Assembly: GCA_965246915.1 (NCBI GenBank)
Contig: CBDFGB010000025.1
Location: 248,001 to 312,000, forward strand
Source of the DNA: CAVRQM01 sp965246915
Lineage (GTDB): Bacteria; Pseudomonadota; Alphaproteobacteria; Acetobacterales; Acetobacteraceae
Direction of reading: 5' to 3'
Length of the DNA: 64,000 bases
The notes below the pieces were generated by a model. The model worked only from the letters and a program-made list of their open reading frames with translations, was not told the DNA's origin and ran no database searches. How positions within the stretch are numbered: the first letter of the stretch is position 1; each line of letters begins with the position of its first letter. Positions 28,598-37,732 of the stretch are shown here, in pieces. Made by a program: the position numbers and the translations under genes.

Positions 28598-29389
28598 ATG
28601 TATGATTTCGCCTATGAGAAGCCGGCCAGCGTCGCCGATGCGGTGAAGATGCTCGGCGGCGAGGACGCCAAGGCGTTGGCCGGGGGCCAGACGTTCATCC
28701 CCGTCCTGAAGCAGCGGCTCAACAAGCCGTCGGCGGTGATCGATCTCGCGGGGCTCGGTCTGTCGGGGATCACCGTGACCGGCTCATCGGTGACGATCGG
28801 CGCCATGACGCCGCATGGCGAGGTCGCGGCGTCCGCTGAGATCAAGAAGGTGCTGCCGGGCTTGATCATGCTCGCCTCGCAGATCGGCGACAACGCGGTA
28901 CGCCATCGCGGGACGATCGGCGGCAGCCTCGCCAACAACGATCCGTCGGCCTGCTATCCGGCGGCGGTGCTGGCGTTGGGAGCGGCGATCAAGACCGACC
29001 GGCGGGAGATCGCCGGCGACGCGTTCTTCCAGGGCATGTTCACGACCGCGCTGGAGCCGGGCGAGCTGATCGTCTCGGTGTCGTTCCCGGTCGCCGAGAA
29101 GTCGGCCTATGCCAAATTCGCCAATCCGGCGTCGCGGTATGCCATGGTGGGCGTCTTCGTGGCGCGTGGGCCGAACGGTGTGCGGGTCGCGGTGACCGGC
29201 GCGGGGCAGGGCGGCGTGTTTCGCCACACCGCGTTCGAGCAGGCCCTCGCGGCCAACTGGTCGGCCGACGCGCTGAAGGGCATCGCCACCCCGTCCGCCG
29301 ACATGAACAGCGACATCCACGGCAGCGCCGAATATCGCGCGCATCTGGTCGGCGTCATGACGCGCCGGGCAGTCGACGCCGCCGGCTGA
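28598..29389 (+). CDS. coxM: Molybdenum hydroxylase, FAD-binding medium subunit
   Basis: This 263-residue subunit binds FAD and accepts electrons from the CoxS clusters. The FAD-binding PCMH motifs are visible as LAGGQTFIPVLKQRL (near 32) and TIGGSLANNDPSACYP (near 108). It follows coxL by 11 bp with AAGGAA upstream. No maturation genes of the coxDEF type lie close by, and the next gene is a chemoreceptor. Confidence 0.88.
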   Translation: MYDFAYEKPASVADAVKMLGGEDAKALAGGQTFIPVLKQRLNKPSAVIDLAGLGLSGITVTGSSVTIGAMTPHGEVAASAEIKKVLPGLIMLASQIGDNAVRHRGTIGGSLANNDPSACYPAAVLALGAAIKTDRREIAGDAFFQGMFTTALEPGELIVSVSFPVAEKSAYAKFANPASRYAMVGVFVARGPNGVRVAVTGAGQGGVFRHTAFEQALAANWSADALKGIATPSADMNSDIHGSAEYRAHLVGVMTRRAVDAAG

Positions 29390-29463
29390 TTCAGCACGGG
29401 GCTTAACCGCCTCGCAACGCCTCTCGCGCAGACTTCGAGGCCTAGCGCGAGAGGGCTTTGCCG

Positions 29464-30750
29464 ATGGTTTTTCGTACGTCCGCCGATCGGGTCGCGGCCG
29501 GTAAGGCCGAGTGGCTCGAGATCTTGTCGCGTCATGCCGGCGTCGGCTTGTGGGACGCAGTCCTGCACGAAGGCGACGCGATGCATGCAAAGTCGCTGTG
29601 GACCTGGTCGGCGGAGTTCCGGCGCTTGTGTGGGTTCGAGACCGCGGAGGAATTTCCCGACGTCGTGCAGTCCTGGTCCGACCGACTGCATCCCGACGAC
29701 GTGGCCAAGACCTTCGCCGCCTTCGGCTCGTCGCTCGCGAGCGGCAGCGGCTATGACACGACCTATCGGCTGAAGGTCAAGGACGGCTCGTATCGCTGGT
29801 TTCGGGCGACCGGCGGCGTTGTGCTGGGCTCGGACCGCAAGGCGCGGCGCGCCTGTGGGTCGCTCGTCGACATCGACGACGCCGTGCGGGCGGAAGCCAC
29901 GCGCAAGGACGGCCTTCGCGACATGGCCCGCGTCTTCGAGTCCGACGTGCTGGAGGTGGTGAGCGCGGTCGCCGCCGCGGCCGGCAAGCTGCAGGAGGAC
30001 GCGGGCGCCATGAACACGGCCGCCGAACGCACCTGTCAGCAGGCGCTCGCGGTCGCGTCCGTTTCGCGCGAGGCGACCGGCAACGTGCGCAGCGTGGCCG
30101 TGGCGACCGAGCAGATCACCGCGTCGATTCATGAGATTGGACAGCAGGTGGTCCGCTCCACGCAGGCCACGACGGCTGCGACCAGTCAAGCGCAGGGTGC
30201 GACGGCGACCGTGCAGGGCCTGATCACCGACGTCCAGAAGATTAGCGACGTGGTGAAGCTCATCAGCGGGATCGCGGGACAGACCAATCTGCTGGCCCTG
30301 AACGCCACGATCGAGGCGGCGCGGGCGGGCGAGGCAGGACGCGGGTTTTCGGTCGTCGCGTCGGAGGTCAAGACGCTGGCCGCGCAGACGGCCAAGGCTA
30401 CCGAAGAGATCACGACGCGCATCAACGCGGTGCGAACCGCCACGGACAACGTTGCCCGATCGATCAGTGACGTGGCCGAGGCGATCGGCCGCCTGAACGA
30501 GACGGCGGCGGCCATTGCGGCCGCGGTGGAACAGCAGGGTGCGACGACCGCCGACATCGCCCGCGGCACGCAACAGGCGGCTCAAGGCACGCAGGAGGTC
30601 TCGGCCAACATCTCCGACGTCAATGCGTCCGCCGACGAGACCGGGCAAGTCTCCGCCCGGATCGTCCAGTCGGCCTCGGGCTTGGCGAGCCAGGCGAGCG
30701 ATCTGCGGGCGCAGGTCAACACCTTCCTGAGGAACATCCAGGCGGCATAG
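29464..30750 (+). CDS. Soluble PAS-domain methyl-accepting chemotaxis protein
   Basis: This protein of about 428 residues has no transmembrane segment. Residues 15-135 form a PAS fold (DRLHPDDVAKTF and YRLKVKDGSYRWFRA are the PAS_3-type pattern), which senses a small ligand or redox state. The rest is a chemoreceptor signalling region with the hairpin tip GQTNLLALNATIEAARAGEA and long flanking helices. It should act in the cytoplasm with CheA/CheW, none of which are in the window. ATG at 29464 is favoured, with GAGAGG 7-12 bases before it. TTG at 29458 is also in frame. Confidence 0.85.
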   Translation: MVFRTSADRVAAGKAEWLEILSRHAGVGLWDAVLHEGDAMHAKSLWTWSAEFRRLCGFETAEEFPDVVQSWSDRLHPDDVAKTFAAFGSSLASGSGYDTTYRLKVKDGSYRWFRATGGVVLGSDRKARRACGSLVDIDDAVRAEATRKDGLRDMARVFESDVLEVVSAVAAAAGKLQEDAGAMNTAAERTCQQALAVASVSREATGNVRSVAVATEQITASIHEIGQQVVRSTQATTAATSQAQGATATVQGLITDVQKISDVVKLISGIAGQTNLLALNATIEAARAGEAGRGFSVVASEVKTLAAQTAKATEEITTRINAVRTATDNVARSISDVAEAIGRLNETAAAIAAAVEQQGATTADIARGTQQAAQGTQEVSANISDVNASADETGQVSARIVQSASGLASQASDLRAQVNTFLRNIQAA

Positions 30751-30871
30751 GCCGCGGGCGGGCGTGCGCCGGAGCGGAGCGACCGGAGGCATAGGCGCTC
30801 AAGGCGTACGATCCCGTCGGATTTATGGAACGACTACGGAACAAAATAGACGCTTGTTTCCGGGGGGAAGG

Positions 30872-31669
30872 TCAGGCCGGTTTTGGAAAGACCGGTGGCT
30901 CGATGGCCTGATCCTTGGTGTCGGCGCGGACTTCGTTCAATCGTCCCGCGTCTCCGGATCCGTTCTGCTCAGGCACGCCTCGCGGGTCTTGCGTGGCGCC
31001 CGCCTCGCGGTGGCTTTCGGGCCGAAGTCGTAGCCTCAAGGCCTGCGATGACGAATTGGGGGGTCGCGGGGTCGCCGGCCCGGCCTGCTCAGGTCGCGTC
31101 GCCTTCGCCGGTGCGGCTTTGGCGGCGCGGGGCGGGAACAGCGAGGGCGGCAGGTCCGGACCGGGCTCCATCCCCAGCATCCGGCAGAGCGGCCGCAGGA
31201 CCCGACCGGCCTGCGGCCCGACGTCCAGCAGGGCCACCAGATCGGGGTCGTGGGTCAGCATGTGCCGGAGCTGCGCGGCACAGCCGGCGGCGTGATGGCC
31301 GAGCCATTCGACCACCCAGCCGAACCGTGCCGGCAGCCGGCGTTTTGGCGCGGCGTTCTCCCGTTCCTCCTGAGGTTGGACGGTTCGGGCGCGGTGTGGC
31401 CGAGCGCGGAGCCGGCCGGCGCGGTGGCGGGCGACGAGGGATTCGACCCGTCGCATGACGCTGCTGAGATAGGCCGCGAACAGCAGACCCAGCGGAATAT
31501 AGGCCCAGTATTTCACCGCCCGGTCGGCCGCCGCCCGGCGAAGATGCAGCAGGATCGGCCCCAGCCGCTCCGCGAGGTCGGGAGGTCCTATGGGCTCGGG
31601 CGGAAACAGGGCGTGGATGTTATACACGAACGCATACTGAACACATATCGCAAATGGTGTCAATCCCAA
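30872..31669 (-). CDS. Hypothetical membrane protein with Pro/Arg-rich tail
   Basis: This is a 265-residue protein (TTG start, uncertain) with one clear hydrophobic helix near residues 53-70 (KYWAYIPLGLLFAAYLSSV). An Arg-rich segment follows, then an amphipathic region with GWVVEWLGHHAAGCAAQLRHMLTHDP and LDVGPQAGRVLRPLCRMLGMEPGPDLPP, and finally a low-complexity Pro/Arg/Ser tail. I do not recognise a named family. The conserved-looking middle suggests a real protein, possibly one of several copies in related genomes. It sits between the chemoreceptor (convergent) and phoX (divergent). Confidence 0.5.
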   Translation of the reverse strand: MGLTPFAICVQYAFVYNIHALFPPEPIGPPDLAERLGPILLHLRRAAADRAVKYWAYIPLGLLFAAYLSSVMRRVESLVARHRAGRLRARPHRARTVQPQEERENAAPKRRLPARFGWVVEWLGHHAAGCAAQLRHMLTHDPDLVALLDVGPQAGRVLRPLCRMLGMEPGPDLPPSLFPPRAAKAAPAKATRPEQAGPATPRPPNSSSQALRLRLRPESHREAGATQDPRGVPEQNGSGDAGRLNEVRADTKDQAIEPPVFPKPA

Positions 31670-31812
31670 CCACGCTCATTTCGTGTACGGCGGTCGACGC
31701 CGGGGCCGGATCGTGACGGCGACGTGACACCCGCCGCATGACCGGAATGCAATTTGCTCCTGGGCGCACCGCGCTCTATGCGGACCGGCATCGAACCGCA
31801 GGGAGAGCGACC

Positions 31813-33756
31813 GTGAGCCAGGATCGCCCGATGATCGATCTCGACGAGACCGGCGTGAACCTGTCCCGCGAACCCTCGTTCCAGTCGATTCTCGCGCGGC
31901 GTGGCGTCCTGCGGGGCGTGCTCGGCACGCTGGCGGCAGGCGCAGTCGGCGGCGCCGCGAAGGCCGGGGGCACGGCGCGCGCGGCATCGGCGGCCGGCGT
32001 GTCGAGCCTGACCTTCCCGGAAGTCTCTCATGGACCTCGCCCCGATCACGCCGTGGCCGAGGGCTATGACGCGCGGGTATTGATCCGCTGGGGCGACAAG
32101 GTGCTCGTGGACGCGCCCGACTTCGATCCGACGGACCAGACGGCGGCGGCTCAAGCGGCGCAATTCGGCTACAACAACGACTTCCAGGCCTTCATGCCGT
32201 TGCCGATCGGCGGCGACGGTTCCGACCACGGCCTGCTCTGGGTCAACCACGAATACGCCGAGCCGCACATGATGTTTCCGGGCGTGAACGACAAAGCAAT
32301 GGCCGCGAGCCTGACGGAGGCACAGGTCGACGTGACGATGGCGGCGGTCGGCGGCAGCGTGGTCGAGGTCACGCGGCAGGGCGCGGCTTGGCGGACGGCG
32401 AGCGGCGCCGCGAACCGCCGCATCACCGCGACGACGACGATCCGCCTGTCAGGACCCGCAGCCGGGTCCGACCGGATGAGGACCGTGGCTGACCCGGCCG
32501 GCGTGCGGGTGGCCGGCATGATCGGCAACTGCGCAGGCGGCGTCACGCCGTGGGGGACGATCCTGACCTGCGAGGAGAATTTCGACACGTATTTCTCCGG
32601 CGATCCGACGAGGGGGCCGGAGGCCGCGAGCTACCAGCGGATCGGCATGAGCGGCAAGGCGCCGCTCGGCTGGGCGCGGTTCCATGACCGGTTCGATCTC
32701 GGCAAGGAACCCAATGAACCCAACCGGTTTGGCTGGGTGGTCGAGATCGATCCCTATGATCCGACGTCGACGCCAGTGAAGCGCACCGCGCTCGGTCGCT
32801 TCAAGCACGAGGCCGCCAACACGGCGCTCACGCCCGACGGGCGGGTCGTTGTCTATTCCGGTGACGACCAGCGATTCGAGTATCTGTATCGCTTCGTCAG
32901 CCGCGACGAGTTCGACCCGACCGATCGCGCGGCCAATCGCGATCTGCTGGACCACGGAACGCTCTCGGTCGCCCGGTTCGGCGATGACGGATCGGTGCAG
33001 TGGCTACCTCTGGTGTTCGGCGAGGGGCCGATCACCGCCGCGAACGGATTCTACGGGCCGGCCGACGTGATGATCGATGCCCGCCGCGCGGCGGACCTCA
33101 TGAAGGCGACGCCGATGGACCGGCCGGAGGACGTGGAGCCGAACCCGGTGACCGGAAAAGTCTATGTCGTGCTGACCAACAACAATCAACGCAAGGAAGA
33201 CCAGACCAACGCCGCGAATCCGCGCGCGAACAATCTGTACGGCCACATTCTCGAGATGACGCCGCCGGATCGCGACGGCAAGCCGGATCACGGCGCGGAG
33301 CGGTTCTCTTGGGACGTGTTCATCGCCGCCGGCAATCCGGGGGAGCCCGCGCACAAGGCGGCCTATGGCGGAGAGTTGTCGCCATCGGGATGGTTCGCGT
33401 GCCCCGACAACATCGCCTTCGATTCCGCAGGACGGTTGTGGATCGCGTCGGACCAGGGCGAGGCACAGGCGAAATACGGGATCGGCGACGGACTCTGGGC
33501 CTGCGACACCTCGGGGCCGGGCCGCGCGGTCTCGCGCATGTTCTACCGCACGCCGTCGGGCGCCGAGATGTGCGGGCCGGCCTTCACGCCGGATTGCCGG
33601 TCCCTGTTCGTCGTCGTCCAGCACCCCGCCAGCGACGACAAGGGTTCGACGTACGAAAAGCCGTCGACCCGCTGGCCGGATTTCTCCGACGCGATGCCGC
33701 CGCGTCCTTCGGTGGTCAGCATCGTCAAGCGGGACGGGGGCGTGATCGGGAGCTGA
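31813..33756 (+). CDS. phoX: PhoX-family alkaline phosphatase
   Basis: This is a protein of about 647 residues. The N-terminus has a Tat-type signal: ARRGVLRGVLGTLAAGAVG after a polar stretch, so it is exported folded. The body shows PhoX/DUF839 sequence such as LLWVNHEYAEPHMMFPG, GNCAGGVTPWGTILTCEENF and GEMCGPAF-like EMCGPAFTPDCRSLFVVVQHP. PhoX enzymes are calcium-dependent phosphomonoesterases induced by phosphate starvation. GTG at 31813 is chosen for the GGGAGAG ribosome site 6-12 bases upstream, and ATG at 31738 is also in frame. I did not find a clear Pho box in the 143 bp upstream. Confidence 0.85.
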   Translation: MSQDRPMIDLDETGVNLSREPSFQSILARRGVLRGVLGTLAAGAVGGAAKAGGTARAASAAGVSSLTFPEVSHGPRPDHAVAEGYDARVLIRWGDKVLVDAPDFDPTDQTAAAQAAQFGYNNDFQAFMPLPIGGDGSDHGLLWVNHEYAEPHMMFPGVNDKAMAASLTEAQVDVTMAAVGGSVVEVTRQGAAWRTASGAANRRITATTTIRLSGPAAGSDRMRTVADPAGVRVAGMIGNCAGGVTPWGTILTCEENFDTYFSGDPTRGPEAASYQRIGMSGKAPLGWARFHDRFDLGKEPNEPNRFGWVVEIDPYDPTSTPVKRTALGRFKHEAANTALTPDGRVVVYSGDDQRFEYLYRFVSRDEFDPTDRAANRDLLDHGTLSVARFGDDGSVQWLPLVFGEGPITAANGFYGPADVMIDARRAADLMKATPMDRPEDVEPNPVTGKVYVVLTNNNQRKEDQTNAANPRANNLYGHILEMTPPDRDGKPDHGAERFSWDVFIAAGNPGEPAHKAAYGGELSPSGWFACPDNIAFDSAGRLWIASDQGEAQAKYGIGDGLWACDTSGPGRAVSRMFYRTPSGAEMCGPAFTPDCRSLFVVVQHPASDDKGSTYEKPSTRWPDFSDAMPPRPSVVSIVKRDGGVIGS

Positions 33757-33914
33757 GCCGGCGCGCGGACAAACCGACTGGCCTGATGGCGACCTCTGGA
33801 TGGGCATTGTTTGCCGAATGACAGTGCGCGAAGGGCCATCAATCATCGGAAAAAGGTGCAAATCGGTTGCGGGATTTTGTTGCTATTTGTGCCACTAAAT
33901 ACTAAAATGCCGGA

Positions 33915-34751
33915 ATGGTGATCCGTGCTGAAAGTGATCAACAAGGTGACGTTGATAGTCAAACTCTGCGTGATCGAGCGCCCGTAAGCGAGAACAGTTC
34001 GCAAACCCCTGACGAATCCGTCCTTAATGACACGCAAGACATAGATGAAAAGCACCGCGTTGCTGAACGCGCTCACTGGCGTTGGCAAAATTGCATCCAG
34101 GCCATTGCCCTTGTCCTCTCGGCAATAGCGGTTGCGGCAACGATAAAGACATACGTTCTTGTTAACGATACCTTGGGCCAAACAAGACGGCAAGCGGACG
34201 CGGCTTGGGTTCAAATCGACGAAATGAGAAGGTCGGGTCGCGCTTGGCTTGGTCAGACTGATGCCAAAATCTACGGACCACTTGCACCAGACCGAACAAA
34301 TTATGAGTCTATTGGTGCTGGTAAGTATTTTTACATTGCCACGTCGTACAGGAACAGTGGACAAGAACCGGCCGTCAATGTCACGTTCCTTCCTGTAAAC
34401 GTGAGAACTTATACACCTGCATCGTGGAATAACGGCATCGCTAGTTCCGAGATTATAGACCTACAAAAAACATGTAGAAGTGAATCTAGTATCGGAACCG
34501 GGAACATAGTTTTTCCAGACCAGATGCCCACTACCATCGTATCAGACTTCTCTGACCCCGCTAGGATGGGAGGTCCGATGGTCATGTCGAAGGAAGCTAT
34601 GAGCAGTGAGCAGGTAATGGTTTTTCTCTATTGCGTATTCTACAAGACTGCTGGGAGTCAGCATCACACTGCCTTTGGTTATTTTTACTGGAGAGACCAC
34701 ACTCCCCTTGAGCATCTTGGTATAGTCCCGGTCGGGAATGACGCCGACTGA
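33915..34751 (+). CDS. AT-richer orphan protein with one membrane helix
   Basis: This 278-residue protein is of unknown function. A polar, Glu/Asp/Gln-rich N-terminus is followed by one membrane helix (ALVLSAIAVAATIKTYVLV, near residues 65-83), a short coiled stretch and a C-terminal domain outside or along the membrane with two Cys. Its base composition is clearly lower in G+C than its neighbours and its codon use is different, so recent transfer is likely. It resembles the single-helix proteins often found singly in accessory DNA, but I recognise no domain. The start at 33915 has only a weak ribosome site. Confidence 0.6.
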   Translation: MVIRAESDQQGDVDSQTLRDRAPVSENSSQTPDESVLNDTQDIDEKHRVAERAHWRWQNCIQAIALVLSAIAVAATIKTYVLVNDTLGQTRRQADAAWVQIDEMRRSGRAWLGQTDAKIYGPLAPDRTNYESIGAGKYFYIATSYRNSGQEPAVNVTFLPVNVRTYTPASWNNGIASSEIIDLQKTCRSESSIGTGNIVFPDQMPTTIVSDFSDPARMGGPMVMSKEAMSSEQVMVFLYCVFYKTAGSQHHTAFGYFYWRDHTPLEHLGIVPVGNDAD

Positions 34752-34843
34752 GAATAGCCGGTTGTTTGTATGGGGTACACTGCGTTACGCTACTTTATCT
34801 GATTCGACTCCTATTGCTGCGCGATCGAGCCGATGCGCTCGGC

Positions 34844-35590
34844 TCACTCCATGCCGGTGATGACCCGCTCGACCGCATCCACAGTGGTGTGCTTCGGGTC
34901 GATGTCGTCGGCGACCACCTTGCCGCGGCGCATGACGACGATGCGGTCCACGACCTGAAAGACGTGGTGGATGTTGTGGGCGATGAAGATGCAGGAATGG
35001 CCGCTGTCGCGCGCGCCGCGCACGAAGCGCAGCACGCCCTGAGTCTCGGCGACGCCCAGGTTGTTGGTCGGCTCGTCGAGGATGATGAGATCGCTGTCGA
35101 AATGCATCGCGCGGGCGATCGCCACCGCCTGCCGCTCGCCACCGGACAGCGCGCCGATCGGCGTGTTGGGCGGGATGTTCTTGCTGATGCCGACCTGTCG
35201 CAGCAGCGCGCCCGCGACCTCGTCCATCTTCGCCTTGTCCATCCGGTTCAGCAAACGCGGGCCACGGATCGGCTCGCGGCCGAGGAACAGGTTGCGGGCG
35301 ATCGAGAGCTGCGTGACCAGCGCGGAATCCTGGTAGATCGTCTCGATCCCGCAGGCGATCGCGTCGGTGGTGCTGCGGATGTCGACCTTCTTGCCGCGCA
35401 CGAAGATATCGCCGGTGGTCATCGGCACGGCGCCGGACAGCACCTTGATCAGCGTCGATTTGCCCGCGCCGTTGTCGCCGAGCAGGCCGACGATCTCACG
35501 CTCCCGCACCACGAAATCGATGTCGTCGAGGGCGACGATCCGGCCATAGGATTTGCGGATGCTGGCCATCCGGATCAGCGGTTCGGCCAT
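34844..35590 (-). CDS. Sugar ABC transporter ATP-binding protein (FrcA type)
   Basis: This 248-residue ATPase has Walker A GDNGAGKST, signature LSGGERQAVAIARA and Walker B LIILDEPTNNLG. It has a single nucleotide-binding domain, as in FrcA of the CUT2 class, unlike the double-domain RbsA. It energises import of a monosaccharide by the permease and binding protein encoded upstream on the same strand, with only 1 bp between this start and the permease stop. The substrate (fructose, ribose, mannose or another sugar) is not visible. Confidence 0.88.
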   Translation of the reverse strand: MAEPLIRMASIRKSYGRIVALDDIDFVVREREIVGLLGDNGAGKSTLIKVLSGAVPMTTGDIFVRGKKVDIRSTTDAIACGIETIYQDSALVTQLSIARNLFLGREPIRGPRLLNRMDKAKMDEVAGALLRQVGISKNIPPNTPIGALSGGERQAVAIARAMHFDSDLIILDEPTNNLGVAETQGVLRFVRGARDSGHSCIFIAHNIHHVFQVVDRIVVMRRGKVVADDIDPKHTTVDAVERVITGME

Positions 35591-35591
35591 G

Positions 35592-36578
35592 TCAGGTCCC
35601 CGCCTGGTGCCGGCGTTCGAGCCAGGAGTGCAGCGCCATCATGCCGAGGATGATCGCGCCGATGAAGATGTTGTAGGCGAGGCCGGGCACGCCGATCAGC
35701 ACGATGCCGTTGCGCATGACGCGCAGGATCAGGATGCCGAGCACGGTCCCGATGATCGTGCCGCGCCCGCCGGTCAGCGCGGTGCCGCCGATGACCACCA
35801 TGGCGATCACCTCCAGCTCGTAGCCTGTGCCGCTGTTGGGGTTTGCCGCCGACGTGCGGATCGAGCTGATGACCCCGGCCATCGCGGCGAGCACGGAGGA
35901 CAACATGAACAGTCCGATCTTGGTCGCGTTGACATCGACGCCGCGGGCGCGCGCCGCGCCGGGATTGCCGCCGGCCGCCTGGATCCAGTTGCCGATTCGC
36001 GTCTGCGTCAGCACGTAGCCGAGCGCGACGGCGGCACCGATGAACCAGAACAACGAGCCATAGATACGGAACACGCCGACGTAGAAATCCCCGACCAGCA
36101 GATCGCCGAGCCAGCTGCCGCCGGCGCTCCAGGTGCGTTGCGGAAAGCCGTCGGTGATGAACAGCGCGGTGCCGCGCACCACCAGGAGCATCCCCAGCGT
36201 CACCAGGAACGACGGGATCTTGAGCTTGGTCACGAACCAGCCGTTCACCAGGCCGATCAATGCCGCCATGACCAGGGCGGCGAGAAAGCCGACCGGCAGC
36301 GACGTCGTGCCGCTGTTGAACAGCGTCCACATCAGCACCGGCGAGAAGCCGAATACCGAGCCGACCGACAGGTCGAATTCGCCGGACGTCATGAGCAATG
36401 TCATGGCCAGCGCGATAAGCCCCAGCTCCACCGTGAATGCGAGCGTGTTGCTGATGTTCTGTGGCGACAGGAAGTCGTGATTGATCGCCCAGAATGCGAA
36501 CAGCTCCACCACGAGCAGCACGAACGGGCCGAATTCCGGCCGGGCGATCAGACGTTGCGCGAGACTGCGGTTTTCCAC
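35592..36578 (-). CDS. Sugar ABC transporter permease (CUT2 class)
   Basis: This 328-residue protein has about eight to ten hydrophobic helices and the CUT2 permease pattern: ALAMTLLMTSGEFDLSVGSV, ALIGLVNGWFVTKLKIPSFLVTLG and GNPGAARARGVDVNATKI. It forms the membrane channel for the sugar bound by the downstream-numbered binding protein. The order on the minus strand is binding protein, permease, ATPase, as in frcBCA. A strong hairpin lies in the gap before it. Confidence 0.88.
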   Translation of the reverse strand: MENRSLAQRLIARPEFGPFVLLVVELFAFWAINHDFLSPQNISNTLAFTVELGLIALAMTLLMTSGEFDLSVGSVFGFSPVLMWTLFNSGTTSLPVGFLAALVMAALIGLVNGWFVTKLKIPSFLVTLGMLLVVRGTALFITDGFPQRTWSAGGSWLGDLLVGDFYVGVFRIYGSLFWFIGAAVALGYVLTQTRIGNWIQAAGGNPGAARARGVDVNATKIGLFMLSSVLAAMAGVISSIRTSAANPNSGTGYELEVIAMVVIGGTALTGGRGTIIGTVLGILILRVMRNGIVLIGVPGLAYNIFIGAIILGMMALHSWLERRHQAGT

Positions 36579-36622
36579 GGAGATCCTGCCGATTTCGGGA
36601 TAGACGCCCCCATTTCGTCACG

Positions 36623-36675
36623 CCCGGGCTTGACCCGGGCCTCTCGGGGCGGGAAATCCCCGGGTCGAGCCCGGG
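36623..36675 (-). repeat. 17-bp inverted repeat between binding protein and permease genes
   Basis: CCCGGGCTTGACCCGGG (36623-36639) pairs with CCCGGGTCGAGCCCGGG (36659-36675), with one mismatch and a 19-nt loop. It lies in the 116-bp gap after the binding-protein stop and before the permease start. Such intercistronic stems often stabilise the upstream message or stop part of transcription, giving more binding protein than permease. It also resembles dispersed palindromes of this group. Confidence 0.7.
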
Positions 36676-36694
36676 GATGACAGGTTCATTCCAG

Positions 36695-37624
36695 TTACTT
36701 CCCCGACATGATCTTCGCGTAGTCGGCGGCGGCGGCTTTCTCGTAGAGCGCGCCGGTGATCACGTTGAATTTCGGCGGGATCCCGCTTTTGGCCATCGCC
36801 GCGAGCGAGAGGGCGACATAACTGGTCGCCTGCGGGTCCTGCCATTGCGCGGCGTTGACGTAGCCTTCCCGCACCTCGGCCGTGGTGTCGAGCGAGTTGC
36901 CCCAGCCCACCACCGGGATCTCGCCGGCCTTGACCCCGACCTGATCGAACACGCGCTTGATGCTGCCGGTGACGAGGTCGCCGAGGCCGATGATCGCCTT
37001 GATCTTCTTTCGGTTGGCCGTGAGGTAGTCGGCCATGCGGTTGATGATCTCGGCCTGATCGAGCGTGGTGTCGGTGACTTCCCACGTCACGCCGAGCGGC
37101 TTCAGCACACTGGCCGCGCCCCGTTCCTCCTGCACGCCATAGGTGGCACCCGGCACCTCGACGGGCATCCACACGAAATCGCCGGCCTTCACCAGACCTT
37201 TGTCCACGAGATATTTGGCCCAGTTGCGTCCGGACGTCTCGAGATCGTTGCCGACATAGGCGTCGAACGAGGCGGTCGGATCCGGTGTGTTGAAGTTGAT
37301 GATCGGGATGCCGGCAGCGTTTGCCTCCTTCGCGATGGCGACGAGGCTGCCGGGATCGGGGCTGCTGGTCGCGATCCCGTCCGCGTGGGCCGCGATGGCC
37401 GCCCGGGCCGCTTCCTGCTGCGAGGCGACATCGCCATTGTGGAACGATGTGTTGACCGTGTTGCCGGTGTCCTTCGCCCACTGCTTCGCGCCGGCAAGGA
37501 AATAGGTCCACACTGGATCGGCCGGCGAGCCGTGCGAAATCCAGTAATACGTCTTGGCATCTGCCGAGAGCGGGCCGAGGGCCAGCGCCGCGCCCAAGGC
37601 GATTGCAGCCAGTTTCTTCAACAC
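36695..37624 (-). CDS. Sugar ABC transporter substrate-binding protein
   Basis: This protein of about 309 residues has a clear signal peptide (LKKLAAIALGAALALGPLSADA) and then a type I periplasmic binding protein fold: YWISHGSPADPVWTYFLAGA, GIATSSPDPGSLVAIAKEA and IIGLGDLVTGSIKRVFDQ. GTG at 37624 is chosen because GGGGAGGA lies 5-12 bases before it, and TTG at 37621 and ATG at 37726 are alternatives. It heads the transporter operon. The promoter is probably in the 108 bp between it and arfB. Confidence 0.88.
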   Translation of the reverse strand: MLKKLAAIALGAALALGPLSADAKTYYWISHGSPADPVWTYFLAGAKQWAKDTGNTVNTSFHNGDVASQQEAARAAIAAHADGIATSSPDPGSLVAIAKEANAAGIPIINFNTPDPTASFDAYVGNDLETSGRNWAKYLVDKGLVKAGDFVWMPVEVPGATYGVQEERGAASVLKPLGVTWEVTDTTLDQAEIINRMADYLTANRKKIKAIIGLGDLVTGSIKRVFDQVGVKAGEIPVVGWGNSLDTTAEVREGYVNAAQWQDPQATSYVALSLAAMAKSGIPPKFNVITGALYEKAAAADYAKIMSGK

Positions 37625-37732
37625 GACAATCCTCCCCAATCTTGTTTGTTGTTGCCTTGCGCAACGGTCGCACGAATGCGGGGTACGCTCAATCAGGCGT
37701 GCCGGTCTTTCATCATCTTCTATCATTTTCCA

